Source of the DNA: Lacimicrobium alkaliphilum
GTDB lineage: Bacteria > Pseudomonadota > Gammaproteobacteria > Enterobacterales > Alteromonadaceae
Assembly (NCBI RefSeq): GCF_001466725.1
Contig: NZ_CP013650.1
Span: 124,001-188,000, forward strand
Direction: 5' to 3'
DNA length: 64,000 bases
In this document: piece after piece, positions 1-10,205 of the stretch
How positions within the stretch are numbered: the first letter of the stretch is position 1
How the letters are laid out: every line of letters begins with the position of its first letter
The notes under the pieces: generated by a model
What the model was told of the DNA's origin: nothing
Databases searched by the model: none
The model's input: only the letters and a program-made list of their open reading frames with translations
Position numbers and translations under genes: made by a program

Positions 1-1133
1 TAAACCCCAGGCACTTCCTGCTGGAAAAATGAAAAGTCTTCGGCACCGGTGACGGCCTTCACTTCTTTAACCTTACCCTCGCCTGCTGTGCGATGCAGGG
101 TTGGTAACATCTTGTCCATCAGTGCCGGGTCGTTATAGGTAACCGGGTAGCTGTAATCCAGCGGCAGGGTGACTTCCGCTTCAGCCCGCATACTTTCGGC
201 GATACTGGTGGCTTTGCGGTGCACAGCCTGATGCAGCTGATCGCGCATATCCTGGTTCAGAGTGCGTATGGTACCCACCAGTTCCACTTCATTGGGGATG
301 ATATTCGAGCGGTTACCACCGTGAATTGACCCTATTGTCACTACGGCCGCATCTTCGGTCAGGGGCAGTTCCCGACTGACGATAGTCTGCAGGCCCATCA
401 CAATCTGGGCTGCGGTTGTAATGGGATCCACACTCAGCCAGGGGTAGGCGCCGTGAGCCTGTTTACCTCTGACCACAATTTTAAAGGGATCCACCGCCGC
501 CATAATGCCGCCGTGGCGATACTCTACGACACCGACATCGGTATCGGAGCTGATATGCAGGCCGAAGATCACATCCACATCTTTCATCACGCCTTCTTTA
601 ACCATCAGCTCGGCACCGCCTTCTTCACCGGCTGGCGCGCCCTCTTCGGCCGGCTGAAACACAAATTTGATTTTGCCGGTCAGCTCAGATTTCATTTCTG
701 TCAGGATCTTCGCTGCGCCCATCAGCATCGCCATATGGGTATCATGACCACAGGCATGCATTACCGGTACTTCATTGCCGTTATATTCACCAATAGCTTC
801 AGAGCGAAAAGGCAGTTCGTTTTGTTCCGGTACCGGTAATCCGTCCATATCCGCTCGCAGGGCAATAGTGGGACCAGGCTTGCCTGTGTCCAGCACTGCC
901 ACCACGCCCGTTTTGGCGACGCCTGTCTGCACCGGTAAACCCAGACTACGCAGATACTTTTCAATATATTTGGCGGTTTCAAATTCGCGATTCGATAATT
1001 CAGGGTATTGATGAAAGTGTCGGCGCCACTCAATGACCTGGGGCTCGAGCTCGGCGGCTCTGTCACTGACTTTATCAGCCTGGGCAAAGGGCGCTGCACT
1101 GAGCAGTGCAATAAACAGGATGCTGGGTTTCAT
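1..1133 (-). CDS. M20-family amidohydrolase (partial, C-terminus cut by window edge)
   Basis: Metal-dependent amidohydrolase/carboxypeptidase of the M20D (hippurate/N-acyl-amino-acid hydrolase) type. The start is ATG at 1133 and about 377 codons are visible before the window edge. Residues 1-19 form a signal peptide (hydrophobic core, then AFAQAD-like end), so the enzyme is probably periplasmic or secreted. Visible motifs are ALRADMDGLP (about 91-100), the metal-binding HACGHDTH (about 127-133), a PAEEGAP glutamate motif near 165, GLHISSD, and GAEDFSFF near the edge, all characteristic of M20D. The substrate cannot be told from sequence; N-acyl amino acids or peptides are typical. It is transcribed divergently from the patatin-like gene at 1313. 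Confidence 0.9.
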   Translation of the reverse strand, partial: MKPSILFIALLSAAPFAQADKVSDRAAELEPQVIEWRRHFHQYPELSNREFETAKYIEKYLRSLGLPVQTGVAKTGVVAVLDTGKPGPTIALRADMDGLPVPEQNELPFRSEAIGEYNGNEVPVMHACGHDTHMAMLMGAAKILTEMKSELTGKIKFVFQPAEEGAPAGEEGGAELMVKEGVMKDVDVIFGLHISSDTDVGVVEYRHGGIMAAVDPFKIVVRGKQAHGAYPWLSVDPITTAAQIVMGLQTIVSRELPLTEDAAVVTIGSIHGGNRSNIIPNEVELVGTIRTLNQDMRDQLHQAVHRKATSIAESMRAEAEVTLPLDYSYPVTYNDPALMDKMLPTLHRTAGEGKVKEVKAVTGAEDFSFFQQEVPGV

Positions 1134-1312
1134 TATTATTCTCCGCTGGGGTAATGCCATAGGTACAGAGCCAATGTATGGCCTGAGTGCACAGCGCGTC
1201 AATGCATTTGGTCGGCTCAGCCAGTGATTTCCCCTTGATTATCCTTGTAGCAGCCCCGAATATGATGACGTATTCAGTAAAAAAACCTCAAAGCAACAGC
1301 AATAAGGACAGT

Positions 1313-2206
1313 ATGAGCTTTACAGATGACAAGCAGGTGCCTTGCTTTGCCGTGGTGGCAGAGGGCGGCGGTCAGAAGGGAATTTTCACCGCCGGTGTGC
1401 TGGACAGTTTTCTGGACCAGCAATTCTGGCCTTTCCATCTCAAGGTAGGTGTGTCAGCGGGAGCGCAGAATCTTACTGCTTATTGTGCCAGGGCCAGACA
1501 GTATGCCAAGACCGCAATTCAGCAACTGACTACCAATCAGTCTTTTTTCCGGCCTGCCCGGTTCTTTACCGGCGGTAATGTGATCGACCTCGATTGGTAC
1601 TTTCAGCAAGTGAGGCCGCAGGGGCCGCTGCGTTTTCCCACAAACCCGGCTGCGCTCGACAAGGCCTCGAACCTGTATGTGGTAGCGGCCGATGCCGATT
1701 CTCTGGAGCCGGTGTACCTGCATACCTGGCATGAGAATATGCACGAAAATCTTAAAGCCTCCAGTGCTATTCCTTTTTTGTACCGCCAGGGCGTGGAAAT
1801 TGATGGCCGCAGACTGATCGATGGTGGTGTGGCCGATCCTATTCCGGTTCGCTGGGCCTATCAGCAGGGGGCAAGAAAGATTCTGGTGATCCGCACTGTG
1901 AGTGAAAATTTTAACGGCCAGTCACCTATGCTGGAGCGTTTGCGACCAATACTCAGGCGGGCAAAACAATCCCCCAGAATGATGGAGATGTACGTGAATT
2001 ATCAGCGTCATTATGCCGATGCCCTGCAGTTTATTCAGACTCCGCCTGAGGATCTGGAAATTGTGCAGATTGCGCCCCCCACCAACCTGCGAAGCATGGT
2101 GCTGGGCTCTTCCAACGAGGTACTCAAATACGATTATCTGATCGGCAAAAGAGAAGGGCGCAAATTTTTGCGCCAATGGTTAAGACAGCAGCGCCAACGA
2201 GCCTGA
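1313..2206 (+). CDS. Patatin-like phospholipase family protein
   Basis: Predicted serine lipid acyl hydrolase of the bacterial patatin family (YjjU/RssA-like), 297 residues. The oxyanion-hole glycine motif EGGGQKG is at about residues 17-23, the nucleophile elbow GVSAG at about 46-50 (Ser48), and the second dyad residue in DGG at about 170-172 (Asp170), so the Ser-Asp catalytic dyad is intact. The ATG at 1313 is chosen because an AAGGA-type ribosome site lies just before it and similarity to the family begins there; longer in-frame starts back to 1187 have no such support. No signal peptide is seen, so it is probably cytoplasmic. Its stop codon abuts the convergent nucleoside hydrolase gene. 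Confidence 0.88.
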   Translation: MSFTDDKQVPCFAVVAEGGGQKGIFTAGVLDSFLDQQFWPFHLKVGVSAGAQNLTAYCARARQYAKTAIQQLTTNQSFFRPARFFTGGNVIDLDWYFQQVRPQGPLRFPTNPAALDKASNLYVVAADADSLEPVYLHTWHENMHENLKASSAIPFLYRQGVEIDGRRLIDGGVADPIPVRWAYQQGARKILVIRTVSENFNGQSPMLERLRPILRRAKQSPRMMEMYVNYQRHYADALQFIQTPPEDLEIVQIAPPTNLRSMVLGSSNEVLKYDYLIGKREGRKFLRQWLRQQRQRA

Positions 2207-3166
2207 TTAATCCAGACTCGGTGGGTGGCTGAGGCGATCGATAAGCAGATCCAGTACCCGTTGTTTATCCACTTTGAAGCAGACTTGTTGGTTGGGTTTA
2301 TTTTCCCAGCCCGGGTACGGGTAACGCCGCCCGGCCGGAGCGAAGATGGTCTGCCCCATTGCCAGACCGTCGGTGGCTACTCTGATGGGGCCTGAAAGTA
2401 TCTCGAATAAACTGGAGTCGATAAGATAGGCGATGGTAGAAGGATCATGAACCATGCAGCCCGGTATGCCCAGTTCATCCCGATAATAATCAATATAGAA
2501 ATCGCAGGCCCGATATAATAATTCACCCTGTCTGGGATTGGCTTCGGCAATGGCGGCGGTATGTTCCTTACTCAATAAGACCTGACTGGTGACATCCAGC
2601 CCTACCATTACCAGTGGCCAGCGCGCGGTCATCACCTTGTCTGCTGCGTGGGGGTCGCCGATGATATTGGCTTCGGCTACAGGTGAGACGTTGCCAGAGG
2701 TATGCACAGCTCCGCCCATAATCACCACTTCTTCAACCAGTCCGGCAATATCAGGGGCCTGCTCCAGCGCTTTGCCCAGATTGGTCAGGGGACCCAGGGC
2801 CACCAGGGAGATCTGGCCGGGATTGGCGCGGACCTGCTGAATAATAAAATCAACTGCGTTCTGTGATTCAGCCTGCTTATCAGAGGCCGGCCAGTCAATA
2901 TTACCGAAACCGTCTGCACCATGAACAAAATCAGGATAGTTGGGTGTGTCCCGTTGCATGGGCGTACCCTGGCCCTGATAAACAGGTACAGGATAACTGG
3001 CAAACTCAGACAGGATCAGGGCATTGGCAGTGGAGCGCTCAACGGCGACATTGCCAAATACGGTGGTGAGTCCGATGACGTTCAATTCCGGTGAATTAAA
3101 GGCCAGCATAATCGCCAGCGCGTCATCCACGCCCGGATCGGTATCGATGATGATTTTTTTAGTCAT
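2207..3166 (-). CDS. Inosine-uridine preferring nucleoside hydrolase
   Basis: N-ribosyl hydrolase that splits ribonucleosides into base and ribose (IunH/Rih family), 319 residues, the usual family length. The N-terminal calcium-binding signature DTDPGVDDALAI (residues 8-19; Asp8, Asp10, Asp14, Asp15) is intact, as is the C-terminal MVHDPSTIAYLID segment with the last Ca ligand. The start at 3166 is chosen because the signature begins right after it and the ATG overlaps the stop of the upstream ribokinase gene as ATGA, a classic translational-coupling arrangement. The pair forms a nucleoside-salvage operon: the hydrolase frees ribose, the kinase phosphorylates it. Base preference cannot be assigned. 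Confidence 0.93.
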   Translation of the reverse strand: MTKKIIIDTDPGVDDALAIMLAFNSPELNVIGLTTVFGNVAVERSTANALILSEFASYPVPVYQGQGTPMQRDTPNYPDFVHGADGFGNIDWPASDKQAESQNAVDFIIQQVRANPGQISLVALGPLTNLGKALEQAPDIAGLVEEVVIMGGAVHTSGNVSPVAEANIIGDPHAADKVMTARWPLVMVGLDVTSQVLLSKEHTAAIAEANPRQGELLYRACDFYIDYYRDELGIPGCMVHDPSTIAYLIDSSLFEILSGPIRVATDGLAMGQTIFAPAGRRYPYPGWENKPNQQVCFKVDKQRVLDLLIDRLSHPPSLD

Positions 3167-4056
3167 GATGAATGGGTTTCCAAAAAAGTCCTTACCTGCT
3201 CTGCATCTGGTATGGATGCAATAGCTCCTGCTTTGGTGACACACAACGCGGCCGCCGCACTGGCTTGCTGCAATGCTTCACCGAGATTGTCGCTGACACA
3301 ACGCCTTGCCAGAAAATAGCCGATAAAGGTATCGCCGGCGGCGGTGGTATCTGTGGCATCCACTCTGAACGCCTTGACCTGTTGTCGTTGGTCGGCAGAT
3401 ACATAGAGTGCGCCCTGACTACCCAAAGTAATCAGCAGATTGACTGATGACTGGCGCTGAATCGTTTCTATTGCCGCCTCCAGCTCGTTCTCCTCGCTGA
3501 GATCCTGCAGCTCGACCTGATTAACGATCAACAAATCCAGTTGTGGCAACAGTTTCAGTGTGATGGCTTTGTCCATAGGTGCTGGATTAAAAGCCACCTG
3601 CATACCCTGTTGACGGGCAAAGCGGGCACTTTGTTCCAGCAGGTTAGTCTCATTCTGCATCAGTAACCAGTCACCTGGTTGGCCCTGACTGAGTTGCTGC
3701 TGTACCCATTGCCAGTTCAGCGCACCATTGGCACCGGAGTGCAGTACGATGGCGTTCTCGGCGTCACTGTCAATCTGAATAATGGCATGGCCTGTGACCC
3801 GCTCCGTCTGCTGTTCAATACCAGAGGTATCCACGCCCAGTTGTTGTAATACCTCAATGGCAGCGTCCCCTTTGGCCACGGCACCGATATGTTTAATACT
3901 GGCCCCGGCCTTGCTGGCGGCGACCGACTGATTGGCACCCTTACCGCCGAGATTGAGATTGTAGCTCTTTGCGCTCAGCGTCTCACCGGGTCGCACAAAA
4001 TGCGAAACCTGATAGCAATGGTCCCAGTTTATGGAACCGAGATTAAAAATTGTCAT
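3163..4056 (-). CDS. rbsK: Ribokinase
   Basis: PfkB-family sugar kinase, 297 residues, phosphorylating ribose to ribose-5-phosphate. The first PfkB signature region with GGKGAN is at about residues 37-42 and the C-terminal signature DTTAAGDTFIGYF at about 236-248 includes the catalytic base Asp242 and the anion hole. NPAP (157-160) and the NQVE motif (179-182) also fit ribokinase. First gene of a two-gene operon; its TGA stop overlaps the ATG of the nucleoside hydrolase. No ribose transporter or RbsR lies next to it, so the ribose probably comes from nucleosides. A related PfkB substrate remains possible. Confidence 0.9.
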   Translation of the reverse strand: MTIFNLGSINWDHCYQVSHFVRPGETLSAKSYNLNLGGKGANQSVAASKAGASIKHIGAVAKGDAAIEVLQQLGVDTSGIEQQTERVTGHAIIQIDSDAENAIVLHSGANGALNWQWVQQQLSQGQPGDWLLMQNETNLLEQSARFARQQGMQVAFNPAPMDKAITLKLLPQLDLLIVNQVELQDLSEENELEAAIETIQRQSSVNLLITLGSQGALYVSADQRQQVKAFRVDATDTTAAGDTFIGYFLARRCVSDNLGEALQQASAAAALCVTKAGAIASIPDAEQVRTFLETHSS

Positions 4057-4250
4057 GATGATTTAAGACTGATAACAGTAGCTCGCCACAGGATATATGA
4101 CAGGTTGAGCGAGCGCCAGTTATTCCATTTGCTATTAGGTAAAGGCCGGTTAATCCAAAGGTTAAAGCTTTGCTATCTATGTTTGTACGACTATGTTGTT
4201 CAATACACTCACAATTTTTGTTTGCATAACACTTCAGATAAGGAGCCAGG

Positions 4251-5702
4251 ATGTTGGGACTTAGCGACAAAGCGCTGGTCAGAACCGGTGCGTTTATTGA
4301 TGGCCAATGGTGCGACAGTGATGAAAGCTTTGCCGTCACCAATCCGGCCAATGGCGATACCCTGGTGCTGGTGGCCAATCACGGCGCCGGGGGAGCAGAG
4401 AAGGCTGTGGCTGCGGCACATAAGGCGTTTAAGGCCTGGGCGGCAAAAAGCGCAGGTGAGCGTGCCAGCCTGATGCGTAAATGGTACGAACTGATGATGC
4501 AGCATCAGGATGATCTTGGGCGTCTGTTGACCCTCGAGCAGGGTAAACCGCTGGCCGAGGCAAAAGGTGAAGTGGCTTATGGTGCCTCCTATATTGAATG
4601 GTTCGCAGAGGAAGCTAAGCGTGTTTATGGCGATACCATCCCTGCGCCCTCGTCGGATAAACGTGTACTGGTGATCAAGCAGCCTGTTGGCGTGGTATCC
4701 GCAGTGACACCCTGGAATTTTCCTAATGCCATGATCGCCCGTAAGGCCGCCGCAGCCTTAGCCGCAGGTTGTACTTTTGTGGTTAAGCCGGCGGCGGAAA
4801 CACCGCTTTCGGCGCTGGCGATGGCGGAGCTCGCGCAGCGGGCGGGGATCCCGGACGGGGTGCTGAATGTGATCACAGGTAAAGATTCCAAAGCCATAGG
4901 TAAGGTGCTGACCGAAGATCCGCGGGTCAGAAAGTTTACCTTTACCGGTTCCACCCAGGTGGGCAAAGTACTGATATCCCAGTGCGCGAGCACGGTTAAA
5001 AAGGTATCGATGGAGCTCGGCGGTAATGCGCCTTTTATTGTTTTTGATGATGCCGATCTGGATGCGGCGGTGAAGGGGCTGCTGGCGTCTAAATTCCGCA
5101 ATGCGGGTCAGACCTGTGTCTGTGCTAACCGGATTTTTGTGCACCAGAAGGTATATCAGACTTTCAGCGAAAAACTTATCGCTGCGGTGGCAGACCTTAA
5201 AATCGGCGATGGCCTCGAGCAGGGCACCACTATCGGGCCTTTGATCTCCAGTGATGCGCTGGAAAAGGTTCAGGGTCTGATTTCTGACTCCGTGTCCCAG
5301 GGCGCCAAAGTGGTGGCCGGTGGTGAAGCCGTCGATAAAGACTCATTATTCTTTAAACCAACCGTGATGACAGGTGTTACCAACCAGATGCCGGTGGCCA
5401 GCGAAGAGATCTTTGGCCCTGTGGTGCCATTGATCGCCTTTGATGATGAGCAGCAGGTGATTGATATGGCCAATGATACTGACTTTGGTCTGGCTGCCTA
5501 TTTCTATGCCCGGGATATGGGACGTGTCTGGCGGGTGGCCGAAGGGCTTGAATACGGCATGGTCGGCATTAATGAAGGGGCGATTTCGAACCCGGCGGCA
5601 CCTTTTGGTGGGGTTAAGCAGTCGGGTAACGGACGTGAAGGTTCCAGATATGGTCTGGATGATTATTTAGAGTGCAAATATTTGTGCATGGGAGGAATCT
5701 GA
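4251..5702 (+). CDS. gabD: Succinate-semialdehyde dehydrogenase, NAD(P)-dependent
   Basis: Oxidises succinic semialdehyde to succinate in the GABA shunt. It is 483 residues, matching the GabD family in length and along its full sequence. The catalytic glutamate is in MELGGNAP (about Glu255) and the nucleophile in GQTCVCANR (Cys289, with the second cysteine at 291 that forms the redox switch in E. coli GabD). The coenzyme motif FTGSTQVGK is at about 231-239. The start has an AGGAGCC ribosome site. It is the first gene of the gabD-gabT pair and the stop codon is directly followed by the GTG of gabT. Confidence 0.96.
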   Translation: MLGLSDKALVRTGAFIDGQWCDSDESFAVTNPANGDTLVLVANHGAGGAEKAVAAAHKAFKAWAAKSAGERASLMRKWYELMMQHQDDLGRLLTLEQGKPLAEAKGEVAYGASYIEWFAEEAKRVYGDTIPAPSSDKRVLVIKQPVGVVSAVTPWNFPNAMIARKAAAALAAGCTFVVKPAAETPLSALAMAELAQRAGIPDGVLNVITGKDSKAIGKVLTEDPRVRKFTFTGSTQVGKVLISQCASTVKKVSMELGGNAPFIVFDDADLDAAVKGLLASKFRNAGQTCVCANRIFVHQKVYQTFSEKLIAAVADLKIGDGLEQGTTIGPLISSDALEKVQGLISDSVSQGAKVVAGGEAVDKDSLFFKPTVMTGVTNQMPVASEEIFGPVVPLIAFDDEQQVIDMANDTDFGLAAYFYARDMGRVWRVAEGLEYGMVGINEGAISNPAAPFGGVKQSGNGREGSRYGLDDYLECKYLCMGGI

Positions 5703-6983
5703 GTGAGTACCAATGCAGAGTTGCAAAGTCGTAAGCAACAGGCCATAGCCCGGGGCCAGGGTAATGTGTATCCGGTTTATGTGTCACACGCCCGCAACGC
5801 CGAAGTCTGGGATGTAGAAGGTAACCGCTATATCGATATGGGTACGGGTATCGCTGTGTGTAATACCGGTCATGCCCATCCGAAAGTGGTGGCGGCCATC
5901 ACTGAGCAAGTGCAAAAGTTTTCACATACCTGTGTGATGGTCAATCCCTATCCGCAGGCGGTGGAGCTGGCAGAGAAGCTGAATAAACTGGTGCCAGGCC
6001 CGACACAGAAGAAGTCGGTATTTGTCAGCACCGGTGCTGAAGCAGTGGAAAACGCGATTAAAATTGCCCGGGCGCATACCGGGCGTCGTGGTGTGATTGC
6101 CTTTAATGGTGGTTTTCATGGCCGCACTAATATGGCCATGGCGCTGACGGGTAAAATTACTCCCTACAAATATCAGTTTGGGCCGTTTCCGGCAGATATT
6201 TTTCATGTACCTTTTCCAAATAGTCTGCATGGGGTGTCGGTAGAAGACGCACTCAAGGCATTGCAAAATCTGTTTAAAGTGGACATTGCGCCGCAGGATG
6301 TGGCGGCGATTATTATTGAGCCGATTCAGGGCGAAGGTGGTTTTTATCACGCGCCGCCAGAGTTGTTGCAGGCCCTTCGTCACCTCTGTGACGAACAGGG
6401 TATCGTGCTGATTATGGATGAGATCCAGACCGGCTTTGCCCGTACCGGCAAGTTCTTCTGTAGCGAATATGCCGATGTGGAAGCAGATATTATGACGGTG
6501 GCCAAGGGCATCGCCGGTGGTTTTCCGATTGCCGCTGTGGTGGGCAAAGCTGAAGTGATGGATGCGCCACTGCCTGGCGGTTTAGGGGGTACCTATGGTG
6601 GTTCGCCGGTAGGCTGTGCCGCAGCGCTGGCGGTGCTGGAGGTGATTGAGCAGGAACAGCTGTGTCAAAGGGCGCTGGCCATTGGCGAACAGGTGCAGGC
6701 AGCGCTGGAAAAAATCCGTGGCAAACACCCACAGGTGATCGCCGAGGTGCGTATTAAAGGGGCGATGATCGCCATTGAGCTGATGCACGACGGTGATCCG
6801 AATCAGCCGAATACTGCCCTCACCCAGGCATTGATTGCCAGTGCTGCAGAGCAGGGTCTGATCCTGCTTTCCTGTGGTTTCTATGCCAATGTTATCCGTT
6901 TGCTGCCAGCCCTTACCATAGAGGATAAGGTGCTGCAGGAAGCACTGGAGAAACTGGCAGAGCTGTTTGACCGGCTGGCCTGA
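5703..6983 (+). CDS. gabT: 4-aminobutyrate aminotransferase
   Basis: Class III PLP-dependent aminotransferase, 426 residues, transferring the amino group of GABA to 2-oxoglutarate to give succinic semialdehyde, the substrate of the upstream GabD. The phosphate-binding STGAEAVENAIK segment (109-120), the MDEIQTGFARTG motif with the PLP-binding Asp239, and the Schiff-base Lys268 in TVAKGIAGG are all present. The start is GTG immediately after the gabD stop, with GGAGG at 5691-5695 inside the gabD end, so the two are translated as one operon. Putrescine or delta-aminovalerate may also be used, as in relatives. Confidence 0.96.
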   Translation: MSTNAELQSRKQQAIARGQGNVYPVYVSHARNAEVWDVEGNRYIDMGTGIAVCNTGHAHPKVVAAITEQVQKFSHTCVMVNPYPQAVELAEKLNKLVPGPTQKKSVFVSTGAEAVENAIKIARAHTGRRGVIAFNGGFHGRTNMAMALTGKITPYKYQFGPFPADIFHVPFPNSLHGVSVEDALKALQNLFKVDIAPQDVAAIIIEPIQGEGGFYHAPPELLQALRHLCDEQGIVLIMDEIQTGFARTGKFFCSEYADVEADIMTVAKGIAGGFPIAAVVGKAEVMDAPLPGGLGGTYGGSPVGCAAALAVLEVIEQEQLCQRALAIGEQVQAALEKIRGKHPQVIAEVRIKGAMIAIELMHDGDPNQPNTALTQALIASAAEQGLILLSCGFYANVIRLLPALTIEDKVLQEALEKLAELFDRLA

Positions 6984-6991
6984 TCGGATCA

Positions 6992-7023
6992 CTTAGAGTA
7001 AGAACGTTTGTTCTTACTCTAAG
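6992..7023. terminator. Perfect 14-bp hairpin between convergent gabT and ubiX
   Basis: CTTAGAGTAAGAAC (6992-7005), a 4-nt loop, and its exact reverse complement (7010-7023) lie between the converging ends of gabT and ubiX. The stem is AT-rich and no long T-run follows on either strand, so it is a plausible but atypical bidirectional terminator or mRNA 3'-end stabiliser. Confidence 0.5.
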
Positions 7024-7063
7024 CCGGAGCGACCAACAATCTTCTTAACAAAGAGTAAAAATC

Positions 7064-7684
7064 CTACTGACGATTATCATATCCCCAGCGCTGCATCAGT
7101 TGCTGTTCTATGCCCAGGTGATCCAGCACCCTTGCCACCACAAAATCTATCAAATCGTCGATACGCTGTGGCTGGTGATAAAATCCCGGGCTGGCCGGCA
7201 TAATGGTGACGCCAAGGTTGGAGAGTTTGAGCATATTCTCAAGGTGCAGGCTGGAAAGCGGCATTTCTCTGGGTACCAGAATTAACTGACCCTTTTCTTT
7301 GAGCACCACATCGGCTGCCCGCTCTATCAGGTTGTCGCTGGCGCCGCAGGCGATGGCCGATAAGGTGCCTGTGGAACAGGGGCAGACGACCATTTGTTTT
7401 GGGGCCGCCGAACCTGAGGCTACCGGTGAAAACCACTCGTCTTTACCAAAAACCCGAATCTGCTCGGATTTTGCAGCAAAGCGTTTACCCAGCCAGCCAG
7501 CGCACTCATCGGGGCGGGCCGGCAATTTAATATCCTGCTCGGTGGCCAGCACGACCCTGGCGGCTGAGGATATCAGCACAAACACCTGATACTCTGCTTT
7601 TACCAGTATCTCAAGCAGGCGAAGCGCATAGGGGGCGCCTGAAGCGCCGGTGATAGCCAGAGTAATTTGTTTTCTAAACGCCAT
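7064..7684 (-). CDS. ubiX: Flavin prenyltransferase UbiX
   Basis: Makes prenylated FMN, the cofactor that activates the UbiD decarboxylase (whose gene is at 18332 in this window). It is 206 residues, normal for UbiX/Pad1. The N-terminal FMN-binding [14 protein letters not shown], the [25 protein letters not shown] segment and the C-terminal MPASPGFY region are characteristic. The ATG at 7684 is used because family similarity starts there; it overlaps the last 11 bases of mpl, pointing to co-transcription and translational coupling with mpl. The longer upstream in-frame start would lie deep inside mpl. Confidence 0.95.
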   Translation of the reverse strand: MAFRKQITLAITGASGAPYALRLLEILVKAEYQVFVLISSAARVVLATEQDIKLPARPDECAGWLGKRFAAKSEQIRVFGKDEWFSPVASGSAAPKQMVVCPCSTGTLSAIACGASDNLIERAADVVLKEKGQLILVPREMPLSSLHLENMLKLSNLGVTIMPASPGFYHQPQRIDDLIDFVVARVLDHLGIEQQLMQRWGYDNRQ

Positions 7685-9032
7685 GGTTGTTCTCCAGAGC
7701 CTGTTGCAGTTTCTGATGAATACCGCCAAATCCGCCATTGCTCATTATCAGTATATGATCACCGCGTTGTGCCTGTGTGACCAGCGCTTCGATCAGCGTG
7801 CTAAGGGTTTTGTAACAGGATAAAGGCACGACACTCGATTGTTTAAGTTCATCCACAGACCAGTTTAATCCATCGGGTTCAAACATATACACCAGATCAG
7901 CCTGCTGCCAGCTTGTTGCCAGGCTGTCCTTGTGTACGCCCTGCTTCATGGTATTTGAACGCGGCTCTAATACCGCCAGTATGCGATCTTTACCGACCTT
8001 ATCACGCAAGCCCTGCACCGTTGCAGCAATTGCCGTGGGATGGTGGGCAAAATCATCATAGATACGGATATCAGCCACCACAGCTTTGAGCTGCATACGT
8101 CGTTGTACATTTTTAAACTCGCCCAGAGCGGCAATGGCATCGGCAGGCCAGACGCCTGCGTGGCGGGCGGCGGCTATCGCCATTAAGGCGTTGTGCTGAT
8201 TGTATTTACCCATCAACGACCAACTGACACGACCCTGAATCTCATCATTAAGCAGGATATCGAAGCTGCTGCCATCGGCAGCGCCGTTATCGATTCTCCA
8301 CTGCTGACCGGTTTTTTCGGTCTCTGTCCAGCAGCCCATTTCCAGTACCTGTTCGAGATTCTCATCATCGGCAGGGCTGATAATGCGGCCATTACCGGGC
8401 ACCATTCTCAGCAAGTGGTGAAACTGGGTCTGAATTGCTCCCAGATCAGCAAAAATGTCTGCGTGATCAAATTCAAGGTTATTAAGAACTAACGTTCTTG
8501 GTCTGTAATGGACAAACTTAGAACGTTTGTCGAAAAAGGCGCTGTCATATTCATCGGCTTCGATGACAAAAAAAGGTGATGCGCCGAGTCGGGCGGACAG
8601 ATTAAAGTTCTGAGGAATGCCGCCAATCAGAAAGCCGGGTTCAAGGCCAGCCGATTCAAGGATCCAGGCCAGCATACTGGCTGTGGTGGTCTTGCCATGC
8701 GTGCCAGCCACTGCCAGCACCCAGCGATCCTTAAGCAGATTATCCAGTAACCATTGTGGCCCGCTGGTATAAGCAAGGTTACGCTCCAATACGTACTCAA
8801 CAGCAGGATTGCCGCGACTTAAGGCGTTGCCGATGACCACCAGGTCCGGTTCGGGTTTTAACTGCTTTGGATCGAAGCCCTCGGTCAGGGTGATCCCCAG
8901 TTGCTGCAATTGGGTGCTCATAGGGGGATAAACATTAGCATCGCTGCCGGTAACCTGATGCCCCATGGCTTTGGCCAGTGCCGCAATGCCACCCATAAAG
9001 GTGCCACAAATGCCAAGAATATGAATATGCAT
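7674..9032 (-). CDS. mpl: UDP-N-acetylmuramate:L-alanyl-gamma-D-glutamyl-meso-diaminopimelate ligase
   Basis: Murein-tripeptide recycling ligase of the Mur ligase family, about 452 residues. It attaches the recycled tripeptide L-Ala-D-Glu-mDAP to UDP-MurNAc in the cytoplasm. The N-terminus [14 protein letters not shown] is the Mpl-type nucleotide fold, the ATP-binding P-loop GTHGKTTT is at about 110-117, and [11 protein letters not shown] and EPRSNTMK are typical of Mpl rather than MurC. The start at 9032 is where the family begins; seven further upstream codons exist in frame. It is the first gene of the mpl-ubiX pair and divergent from fbp. Confidence 0.95.
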   Translation of the reverse strand: MHIHILGICGTFMGGIAALAKAMGHQVTGSDANVYPPMSTQLQQLGITLTEGFDPKQLKPEPDLVVIGNALSRGNPAVEYVLERNLAYTSGPQWLLDNLLKDRWVLAVAGTHGKTTTASMLAWILESAGLEPGFLIGGIPQNFNLSARLGASPFFVIEADEYDSAFFDKRSKFVHYRPRTLVLNNLEFDHADIFADLGAIQTQFHHLLRMVPGNGRIISPADDENLEQVLEMGCWTETEKTGQQWRIDNGAADGSSFDILLNDEIQGRVSWSLMGKYNQHNALMAIAAARHAGVWPADAIAALGEFKNVQRRMQLKAVVADIRIYDDFAHHPTAIAATVQGLRDKVGKDRILAVLEPRSNTMKQGVHKDSLATSWQQADLVYMFEPDGLNWSVDELKQSSVVPLSCYKTLSTLIEALVTQAQRGDHILIMSNGGFGGIHQKLQQALENNHGV

Positions 9033-9211
9033 AAAAATAATAGATGGACGCAAGTGCCGGCAAGCCTATCAGAATCAGGCTGACAGCGACAGACTAACTG
9101 ATCTGGGTTACAATCCCCGGAAAAATATAATACTAACCAGACCAGTATTTGATCCGGTTGGTATAACCCCTGTACCTACACACTCAATCTGAAGACGTAA
9201 AGGTTTAACCT

Positions 9212-10186
9212 ATGAAACGACTTAATACACAATTACAGGAAGACGATTGTCCTCTGGAGTTGATTCTTCTTATTCGCACACTGCTGGCAGCCTGCAAGGA
9301 AATCTCGTTCCGGGTCAGTCAGGGAGCGCTGGCCGGTGTGCTGGGCTCAACCCTGAGTGACAATGTTCAGGGTGAAAGGCAGAAAAAGCTGGATGTCATC
9401 TCCAATCAGATCCTCAAGGACATTCTCAGTGAGTCAGGCTATGTCAAAGCCGTGTCTTCTGAAGAAGAAGATAAGGTCATAGGTTGTACCAATGATGGTA
9501 AATACCTGATCAGTTTCGATCCGCTGGACGGTTCTTCCAATACCGACATTAACAGTCTGATTGGTACCATCTTCTCGGTGATGCATGCGCCCCAATGGAT
9601 GGAGCCGGATGATCCTTCAGCCTTCCTGCAGCCCGGTACGCAGCAGGTTGCTGCAGGTTATGTGTTGTATGGTCCTTCTACCATGCTGGCCATGACCACA
9701 GGCCGTGGAACCCATTTATACACCCTGGATAAGACTCATGGCGGCTTCCTTTTGACCCGTGAACGGGTGCAGGTGCCCAGAGAAACTCAGGAGTTTGCCA
9801 TTAATACCTCTAACCAACGTCACTGGGAGCCCTGCATGCAGAAGTATATGGCTGACCTGCTGGCCGGTGATCAGGGGCCCAGAGGCAAAAATTACAATAT
9901 GCGCTGGGTGGCGGCAATGGTGGGCGATATTCACAGGGTGCTGTGCCGAGGCGGCATATTTGCTTATCCCTGGGACAACAGAGAACCTGAGAAAGCCGGA
10001 AAGTTACGCCTGATGTATGAAGCCAATCCCATGGCCTTTCTGATGGAGCAAGCCGGCGGCGGTGCCTCTACAGGAAAAATGCGTATTCTTGAAGTAATGC
10101 CCGAAGATATCCATCAAAGGGTGCCGGTTATTCTGGGCTCTGCAGATGAGGTGGAAGCCTGTCTGGAGTATTTCAAGGGCAACTAA
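9212..10186 (+). CDS. fbp: Fructose-1,6-bisphosphatase class I
   Basis: Gluconeogenic enzyme hydrolysing fructose-1,6-bisphosphate to fructose-6-phosphate. It is 324 residues, with the metal-binding [13 protein letters not shown] at about 102-114, the EEEDKVI acidic segment near 84-90, and the sugar-phosphate-binding [14 protein letters not shown] and [13 protein letters not shown] segments. It stands alone, divergent from mpl as in many gammaproteobacteria, and its end faces the convergent GAF-domain gene 19 bases away. Confidence 0.96.
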   Translation: MKRLNTQLQEDDCPLELILLIRTLLAACKEISFRVSQGALAGVLGSTLSDNVQGERQKKLDVISNQILKDILSESGYVKAVSSEEEDKVIGCTNDGKYLISFDPLDGSSNTDINSLIGTIFSVMHAPQWMEPDDPSAFLQPGTQQVAAGYVLYGPSTMLAMTTGRGTHLYTLDKTHGGFLLTRERVQVPRETQEFAINTSNQRHWEPCMQKYMADLLAGDQGPRGKNYNMRWVAAMVGDIHRVLCRGGIFAYPWDNREPEKAGKLRLMYEANPMAFLMEQAGGGASTGKMRILEVMPEDIHQRVPVILGSADEVEACLEYFKGN

Positions 10187-10205
10187 TATATCGGCCAATA
10201 AAAAT

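Noticed and set aside
453..839. 128-codon ORF on the + strand
   Set aside because: It lies fully antisense to the well-supported M20 amidohydrolase and shows a shadow composition rich in His and Phe.
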